DNA from: Enterococcaceae bacterium
GTDB lineage: Bacteria; Bacillota; Bacilli; Lactobacillales; Enterococcaceae
Direction of reading: 5' to 3'
Assembly: GCA_022649665.1 (NCBI GenBank)
Contig: JALCOL010000018.1
Coordinates: 1-36,983, forward strand
Length of the DNA: 36,983 nt
Shown here: in pieces, positions 32,298-36,983 of the stretch
Layout of the letters: every line of letters starts with the position of its first letter
Numbering within the stretch: the first letter of the stretch is position 1
Notes under the pieces: generated by a model
The model's input: the letters and a program-made list of their open reading frames with translations, nothing else
Databases searched by the model: none
What the model was told of the DNA's origin: nothing
Program-made: the position numbers and the translations under genes

Positions 32298-33089
32298 ATG
32301 AAAAACACAATAATTGGTACCGCGACCCTTGCCCTTGCGGCAGTGCTCTTTACAGTGAATGCTCAATCTGCTTCAGCGGCAGCTGGCGGCAGCACGACGA
32401 CAGAAGGAACTGTCAAGATCAAACAGTATGACAAACCGCTCACACCGCTCAATCCGCTGGATCCGAAGAAAAGCGATCCGCAAGATCCAGGAAAAGGCGA
32501 CGGCAGCAAAGGGGTCGGCAGCGAAGGGCTCTATTTGGACTATGTTTCAAATTTCCGCTTCAAAGAAGTAACACTTGATCCGGAAAAGGGCAATGAAACG
32601 ATGGCTCAAGCCGACAAATGGACCTATCAAGCAAAGAATAAACCAGCGGTGAACGTTCCGAATCACTTGCAGATCTCGGACAAACGCTTAGCCAAAGGAA
32701 CATGGAACATCAAAGTTTCAGCTTCGGAAATGAAATCGATCGATCCGGGAAGCAAAACGATTTTAGCTGGGGCTAAAGTAACGCTGAAAAATGTCACAGT
32801 GAAAGATTTGAACGGCCGCGACGATGCAGCATTAAAAACAGTCATCGGCAAAGGCGGGAAAGCAGCCAAAGGCGGAACCGATATCGATATTTCAACGGAC
32901 GGCAAAGATACATTGGTCCTTAAAGCCGCCGATGCTGCGGATGCCCGCGGAACATTCATTGCGAGCTTTAACGAAAAAGATCCAGAAAGCGGCGTTGCCC
33001 TGAATATTCCTGTGCAAAAAGATACGATCAAAAACGGTGAACAATTTAAAACGACTCTGAAATGGACACTTTCTGATACACCAGCGTAA
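32298..33089 (+). CDS. Small WxL-domain protein (CscB-like)
   Basis: A 263-residue secreted protein. Signal peptide about 1-28 (SASA-AAG), then a Pro/Asp-rich spacer PLTPLNPLDPKKSDPQDPG typical of small WxL proteins, then the WxL domain with a changed first motif, GTWNIKVSA (WNI instead of WxL), and a normal distal motif LKWTLSDTPA. ATG 32298 follows TTGGAGGA; the longer frame from 32283 begins within that SD. Second gene of the cluster, 26 nt after the large WxL gene, with which it should share the wall site. Confidence 0.9.
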   Translation: MKNTIIGTATLALAAVLFTVNAQSASAAAGGSTTTEGTVKIKQYDKPLTPLNPLDPKKSDPQDPGKGDGSKGVGSEGLYLDYVSNFRFKEVTLDPEKGNETMAQADKWTYQAKNKPAVNVPNHLQISDKRLAKGTWNIKVSASEMKSIDPGSKTILAGAKVTLKNVTVKDLNGRDDAALKTVIGKGGKAAKGGTDIDISTDGKDTLVLKAADAADARGTFIASFNEKDPESGVALNIPVQKDTIKNGEQFKTTLKWTLSDTPA

Positions 33090-33105
33090 TCAAGGAGTGT
33101 AAAAT

Positions 33106-33453
33106 ATGAAAAAAATTTTGATCCCGATCCTGATCGGCAGCGCCTGTTTTTTTTTTAATCTAAAAACATGCGCGGCCGTCGCGGTCGAAACGGAAGGGAC
33201 CGTCCAGATCTTTTTGATCGACAAAACGCACGAAAAGTATGTCGAACAAATGACTTGGCCGGCGAACAATGATTTCGGGAAGCATCCGCTGCCGAAAACT
33301 TCCGGCAACAGCAAGGCGCTGCGTCGCCAAAAAGAAAAGAAGCTGCCGAAATTAGGCGAGGCAAAGGGAGGTCTCCTGACATTGAGCGGGATCGTCCTGA
33401 TCGCTCTATTGTATCTTGTGAAAGAAGCCGAACGGAAAAAACGGAGGAACTAA
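33106..33453 (+). CDS. Small sortase-anchored WxL-cluster protein (CscD-like)
   Basis: A 115-residue protein with a signal peptide (about 1-23), a short exported part, and a C-terminal sorting signal: LPKLGE at 80-85, a hydrophobic stretch at about 89-104 and a basic tail KEAERKKRRN. Position and size match the short LPxTG protein found in WxL clusters. The Thr of the sorting motif is replaced by Leu. A second motif-like stretch, LPKTS at 62-66, lies upstream but lacks a following membrane segment. ATG 33106 has AAGGAG 8 nt upstream. Its job is unknown. Confidence 0.8.
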   Translation: MKKILIPILIGSACFFFNLKTCAAVAVETEGTVQIFLIDKTHEKYVEQMTWPANNDFGKHPLPKTSGNSKALRRQKEKKLPKLGEAKGGLLTLSGIVLIALLYLVKEAERKKRRN

Positions 33454-33454
33454 A

Positions 33455-34468
33455 ATGAAAAGAAAGATATTTTTATTGGGAATCGCTGCATTGTTTTTGT
33501 TTCTCTGGCCCCAATCGGTTTTTTCGGCAGAAGGTACTTTTACGGTCAAAACGATCATCCCCGCTAATCAATTGGACAAAGAAAAAACGTATTTTGATCT
33601 GCGGATCGCTCCGGGCGAAGAGCAGGATCTGGAGCTGGTGATCAAAAACAACAGTCCGGAGAAAAAGACCGTTGCGGCCTCGGCACATTCGGCAACGACC
33701 AATGATAATGGCGTCGTTGAATACGGCGAAGCGGAAAAGCAAGCTGACCGCAGTTTGCGTTATAAAATGAGCGAACTTTTGCAGCTTGAAGAAAAGGTCG
33801 TGATCGAAGCGCATGCGGAAAAGACGGTGAAAGCACACCTTAAAGTACCGGCGGAAGCGTTTGACGGAATTTTATTAGGCGGTCTGACGTTCAGCGAAGA
33901 GGTGGCAGGCAGCGAAGAGTCTGCGATGATCGACAATCAATATGCTTATTGCATCGGCGTTGTTCTTTCAGAAAATGATAAAGTCATCGAGCCTGATCTG
34001 AAGCTTGCGAATGTCCATGCCGGACAAGAGAATTATCGCAATGTCATCCAAGCGAATTTGCAAAACGATCAACCGGCAATGATCAAAAAGCTGGCAGTCA
34101 AAGGAGCAGTTTATCAAAAAGGACATGATGAAGCGCTTTATTCAGCAGATAACCAAGAATTGAAGATGGCGCCGAATTCAAACTTTAATTTTAATATCCC
34201 GTTGAACGGCGAACAGCTCGCCGCAGGCAGCTACATCTTCAAAGGAAAGGCAGAAGCGGCCGGCCGCACATGGAATTTCGAAAAGGCCTTTGAAATCACT
34301 AGTCAAGAAGCCAAAAAGTGGAACGCACAAGCCGTCGAGATCAAAAATTCGGACAAAAGTTTTCTCGAACATTTGCTGATCATCGGCGCAGCCGTTCTCG
34401 TGACTATTCTTTTATTCTTCCTGCTGCTAAAAAAATTATTGTCGCGAAATGTGCCGAAAGACTCCTGA
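33455..34468 (+). CDS. WxL-interacting protein, DUF916 and DUF3324 (CscA-like)
   Basis: A 337-residue protein with a signal peptide (about 1-25, VFS-AEG), the DUF916 domain (about 28-150, with YFDLRIAPGEEQDLELVIKN-type beta strands and FDGILLGGLTF), the DUF3324 domain (about 160-295), one membrane helix (about 306-328) and a short basic tail. This family (WxLIP) sits in the membrane and binds WxL domains and peptidoglycan, fastening the WxL proteins to the cell surface. ATG 33455 has CGGAGGA upstream and lies one base after the preceding stop codon, so translation is coupled. Confidence 0.92.
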   Translation: MKRKIFLLGIAALFLFLWPQSVFSAEGTFTVKTIIPANQLDKEKTYFDLRIAPGEEQDLELVIKNNSPEKKTVAASAHSATTNDNGVVEYGEAEKQADRSLRYKMSELLQLEEKVVIEAHAEKTVKAHLKVPAEAFDGILLGGLTFSEEVAGSEESAMIDNQYAYCIGVVLSENDKVIEPDLKLANVHAGQENYRNVIQANLQNDQPAMIKKLAVKGAVYQKGHDEALYSADNQELKMAPNSNFNFNIPLNGEQLAAGSYIFKGKAEAAGRTWNFEKAFEITSQEAKKWNAQAVEIKNSDKSFLEHLLIIGAAVLVTILLFFLLLKKLLSRNVPKDS

Positions 34469-34498
34469 TTTTTCTGCTTTAGAAAGTTTTTCAAATAG

Positions 34499-34550
34499 CG
34501 GAGCCTGATCTATGTCTGCAAAGTCTGCGGCATTGGTCGGCTCCGTTTTC
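34499..34550 (+). terminator. Terminator after the WxL cluster
   Basis: CGGAGCC-T-GATC (34499-34510) pairs with GGTCGGCTCCG (34535-34545), one bulged T and one wobble, large loop, then TTTTC. It separates the cluster from the regulator gene. Confidence 0.78.
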
Positions 34551-34646
34551 ATTGGATAAATCATATGGTAAAGTCAGTGATTCTAGTATATTCTATAACT
34601 GAAAGAAAAAATGCTGACGGCAAAAGAGCGAAAGGCGGGGAGCAAA

Positions 34647-36167
34647 ATGATCCCAAAAGCACAAAAAAATGAATTATTGATTTTATATGTTGTCTTGAAG
34701 TCAACGGTGACGGCCGAGTCATTATCGCAATTGCTGGAAGTCCCGAAACGAACGATCAAAGAACAGATCCGCCACCTCAATGCCGCACTCGAAGAGCAAT
34801 TCGCTATCAAAAATCTGATTTCTTCCAATTATAAAGGCGAGATCACTTTTCAGCCGGAACACAAAGAAGCGGGATTAGCACTTTTCTTTCAATTAAAGCT
34901 GTTTTATATCAAGCAGTCGGTCGACTTTTTGATCGTAACGAAACTGCTCACCAAGCCGGCGATCACGGCCAATAAATTGGCGCAGGATTTGTTTATTTCG
35001 CGCTCTTATTTGTCGCGCAAGATCAAGCTGCTCAATGCACAACTCAAAGATTTGGATATTTCGATCCAAAGCAAAAACGGCTGTGTATCATTTGCCGGTG
35101 ATGAGATCATCGTGCGGCTGTTTGGTTTTTTCCTGCTGGCTGATGCATATCATGCCCTTGAATGGCCTTTTGAAACGTTCAGCCGCCAAGAACTCAATTC
35201 CCGGATCCCACCGCAAATTCTAGAAACTTCTGCAAAGCGTTCGGAAACGAAAAACAGTCTTCTGCGTTATCTTTTCAGCATCATGCAAACGCGGATCGCC
35301 GGCGGTCATTTTATCCCGCCGGCCGAAAACCCCGCATTGGTTGAGCTGGTTGAAATGATGGATTCAGTTTATGATATTTCAGCGCTGTTGTTTACGGGAA
35401 CAAAAAAAGCGATGATCCCCCCCGCACAACAAGTAAATGAAGGACTGTATACTAATTTTTTCTGCCACATCTTCGCTTCGGAATTTGTTCCGCCGATGGT
35501 GATTGCCGAACTCGGAAAGAAGTTTGCGGTTTCGCAAAATAAATATACCCGCTTAGCGCTTCGGTTGATCCGCCAAGTCGAAGCGGCTGCCAGGATCAAG
35601 ATCAGTGCGGCAACGATCGATACTTTTTTGTATTTCTTGACACTTCAAATTGCCTACTATGAAGTGATGGATCACAAAATCGCGCCGATGGAACGCTTTT
35701 TATTCCAGTCGCCGAATCTTTCCACGGCATTCAACACTTTTTTATCGCACCAAATCGCTGAACAGCTCGATCAGTTTATCGCACATGAAGCGCTGGAGTA
35801 TTTAAATGATGAAAAAGCGCGGATGACCCTTCGCAATCTGCTTTCTATTTTGCTGGAGGTCGAAAATCGTTCTAAAACGTATATCTACATTCAAATTTAT
35901 AAAGAATTTTCGACGAAATTTATGATCAGCCACATGATCGCCTCGGTCTTTAACGCGGAAAATGTTGTGATCACCGATGATTTCAGAAAGGCTGATCTGG
36001 TGATCACGGATAGTTTGGAGCAGGCCGGTCGCGCGCAAAGAAATATTTATTTCTTCGATTCGCTGAAAAATCATGACCAGTGGAAAGAGATCTTGCAAGC
36101 GATCCAAGCGATCCAACTGAAAAAAAATGCTGGTCGAGTGAACTCGCTGATCGCGTGTGCGAGGTAA
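34647..36167 (+). CDS. Mga-like helix-turn-helix transcriptional regulator
   Basis: A 506-residue cytosolic protein. It has two N-terminal HTH regions (about 10-60, ESLSQLLEVPKRTIKEQIRHL, and about 85-135, ANKLAQDLFISRSYLSRKIKLL), a long helical middle of the PRD-like Mga type, and a C-terminal alpha/beta part resembling an EIIB fold (VVITDDFRKADLVITDSLE). Mga-type regulators often lie beside WxL clusters, and this one is the likely local activator. I start at ATG 34647 with GGCGGGGAG just upstream; ATG 34611 is in frame but lacks an SD and lies very near a TATAAC box (34591-34596). Confidence 0.85.
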   Translation: MIPKAQKNELLILYVVLKSTVTAESLSQLLEVPKRTIKEQIRHLNAALEEQFAIKNLISSNYKGEITFQPEHKEAGLALFFQLKLFYIKQSVDFLIVTKLLTKPAITANKLAQDLFISRSYLSRKIKLLNAQLKDLDISIQSKNGCVSFAGDEIIVRLFGFFLLADAYHALEWPFETFSRQELNSRIPPQILETSAKRSETKNSLLRYLFSIMQTRIAGGHFIPPAENPALVELVEMMDSVYDISALLFTGTKKAMIPPAQQVNEGLYTNFFCHIFASEFVPPMVIAELGKKFAVSQNKYTRLALRLIRQVEAAARIKISAATIDTFLYFLTLQIAYYEVMDHKIAPMERFLFQSPNLSTAFNTFLSHQIAEQLDQFIAHEALEYLNDEKARMTLRNLLSILLEVENRSKTYIYIQIYKEFSTKFMISHMIASVFNAENVVITDDFRKADLVITDSLEQAGRAQRNIYFFDSLKNHDQWKEILQAIQAIQLKKNAGRVNSLIACAR

Positions 36168-36171
36168 AAAA

Positions 36172-36200
36172 CTTGCAATTGTTTCAAACTCCTCCTATAA
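36172..36200 (+). promoter_or_regulatory. Promoter of the MarR gene
   Basis: -35 TTGCAA at 36172-36177 and -10 TATAAT at 36195-36200, 17 nt apart. The operator palindrome begins 2 nt after the -10. Confidence 0.85.
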
Positions 36201-36201
36201 T

Positions 36202-36219
36202 ATATTTAGGTACCTAAAT
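36202..36219 (+). promoter_or_regulatory. Perfect 18-bp palindromic operator
   Basis: TATTTAGGTACCTAAATA is fully self-complementary and covers the expected transcription start. Size and place fit autorepression by the downstream MarR protein. Confidence 0.82.
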
Positions 36220-36253
36220 ATCAAACATGCTACTCAAAAGGAGAGTATCGATT

Positions 36254-36808
36254 ATGACTGAATTACAAAAAGAAACAATGCATAACTTGCGAAGCTTTTT
36301 CCATCACGGCGAAATGGGACATTTTCCAAAAGGGAAGGGTCGTCACCACGGAATGGGACAGGGGCGTCTGTTGCGGGTCTTGGACACACAAGGCGGCGCA
36401 ATGACAGCCGGCGAGATCTCTGAAGCACTTGATATCCGGCCTTCTTCGGTTTCGGAGTTGATCGCAAAATTAGAAAACGCCGGGTTCGTCAGCAAAGAAA
36501 AAGACGCTGCCGATAAACGGATCGTCAATATCCAGCTGACTGCGGAAGGCAAAGCATTTTTGGAAAAGCATCAAGATAAACGCGATGCCTTTTTCGAGCA
36601 GTTGTTCGCCGGGATCACTGAAGAACAGCTGCAGACATTCAACGCGGTATTGGATAAGATGCAGGAAAACCGCAAAGCGCTCCATCAAGAATGGGAAGAA
36701 AAGCATCCAGGTGATCACAAGGAAAAAGGTGATTGCCGCGGAAAGCATCATCATGGCAACTGCGAACATCACGGGGAAGGTCATCATCACCATCATGACC
36801 ACCACTGA
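36254..36808 (+). CDS. MarR-family regulator with His-rich ends
   Basis: A 184-residue dimeric winged-helix regulator. The HTH and wing span about residues 35-95 (MTAGEISEALDIRPSSVSELIAKLE, then DAADKRIVNIQLTAEG). The C-terminal tail after about residue 150 is very rich in histidine: 13 His and 2 Cys in about 31 residues. There are more histidines near the N-terminus (FFHHGEMGHF, RHHGMG). This suggests metal binding, though such tails also occur in MarR proteins next to drug-export ABC transporters. ATG 36254 has AAAGGAGAG upstream; the frame from 36227 begins before this SD. No target gene follows within the window. Confidence 0.9.
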   Translation: MTELQKETMHNLRSFFHHGEMGHFPKGKGRHHGMGQGRLLRVLDTQGGAMTAGEISEALDIRPSSVSELIAKLENAGFVSKEKDAADKRIVNIQLTAEGKAFLEKHQDKRDAFFEQLFAGITEEQLQTFNAVLDKMQENRKALHQEWEEKHPGDHKEKGDCRGKHHHGNCEHHGEGHHHHHDHH

Positions 36809-36812
36809 AAGT

Positions 36813-36857
36813 AAAAAAGAACCAGAATGCTGATTTCAGCGTTCCGGTTCTTTTTTG
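36813..36857 (+). terminator. Terminator after the MarR gene
   Basis: AAAGAACC-A-GAA-T-GCTG pairs with CAGC-G-TTC-C-GGTTCTTT (two internal mismatches), loop ATTT, followed by T6. It ends the regulator transcript, so the MarR gene is monocistronic. Confidence 0.9.
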
Positions 36858-36910
36858 GCTCTTCGTCAAATAGTGTTGGTGAGCTTTCAAACTGAATAAA
36901 ATGTAGTGGA

Positions 36911-36946
36911 TCCCAGGCGAGCAGAAAAACCCGCTTGGGATTTTTT
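36911..36946 (+). terminator. Second plus-strand terminator at the right edge
   Basis: ATCCCAGGCG pairs with CGCTTGGGAT (one wobble), loop GAGCAGAAAAAC or similar, followed by TTTTTTATTT. No gene ends just before it: the interval 36858-36910 holds no open frame I can support. It may back up the MarR terminator or end a short RNA. Confidence 0.7.
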
Positions 36947-36983
36947 ATTTCAAGAAAATGGATCTTTTTAAGCAGTTTTTCCG

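Overview
The window looks like chromosome of a Gram-positive, low-to-mid GC member of the Lactobacillales (Lactobacillaceae/Enterococcaceae side). The evidence is an SMK-box (SAM-III) riboswitch in front of metK, a T-box in front of leuS, a complete WxL/DUF916 surface-protein cluster with a downstream Mga-like regulator, CodY- and WalR-type boxes, strong Shine-Dalgarno sequences and frequent TTG starts. I cannot name the genus from sequence alone.

Layout. (1) 1-2245: 3' end of a 5S rRNA gene followed by 24 tRNA genes, including an internal partial duplication (Ser-fMet-Asp-Gly-Ile and Glu occur twice), closed by a terminator. No tRNA gene encodes CCA. (2) 2275-6590: a compact operon for an ABC importer of the iron/cobalamin/metal-chelate class (FecCD permease, ATPase, lipoprotein) that also holds a DUF364 protein and a THEP1-like NTPase. 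(3) 6627-9518: riboswitch-controlled metK and a DHA2-type drug exporter. (4) 9509-13394, minus strand: mnmM-ytqA-PAP2 phosphatase, then a DUF4097/HAAS(DUF1700) pair. (5) 13395-16148: a large secreted peptidoglycan hydrolase with a glucosaminidase domain, five LysM domains and an NlpC/P60 domain, behind a WalR-like box. (6) 16164-22753: ilvD-ilvB-ilvN-ilvC-ilvA, behind a CodY-like box, a near-consensus promoter and a translated attenuator with a 17-residue leader peptide carrying Leu-Val-Ile-Ile-Ile-Leu. (7) 22762-28159: T-box-leuS, asnB and a small heat-shock protein. (8) 28189-36167: WxL cluster: a 1320-residue three-module WxL protein, a small WxL protein, a small sortase-anchored protein with an unusual LPKLG signal, a DUF916/DUF3324 anchor protein and an Mga-like regulator. 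(9) 36172-36983: a MarR regulator with a His-rich tail over a perfect 18-bp palindrome, then two terminators.

How the parts fit. Amino-acid supply is a theme: IlvA makes 2-oxobutanoate; IlvB/N, IlvC and IlvD then lead to the 2-oxo acids of valine and isoleucine; no transaminase or leuABCD is in the window. The operon appears to have two layers of branched-chain sensing, CodY at the promoter and ribosome stalling in the leader, and it is followed by leucyl-tRNA synthetase under T-box control. MnmM modifies wobble uridines of tRNAs of the kind encoded at the left edge (Lys-UUU, Glu-UUC, Leu-UAA). The WxL proteins should be held at the wall by the DUF916 protein; a CodY-like box upstream suggests nutritional control of that surface cluster.

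The most promising points for follow-up are the ilv leader-peptide attenuator, the CodY-like box in front of the WxL cluster, the three-module WxL protein, the LPxLG anchor signal, the leuS T-box whose apparent specifier reads UUC, and the DUF364/NTPase metal-uptake operon. No CRISPR array, prophage or complete insertion sequence was seen.
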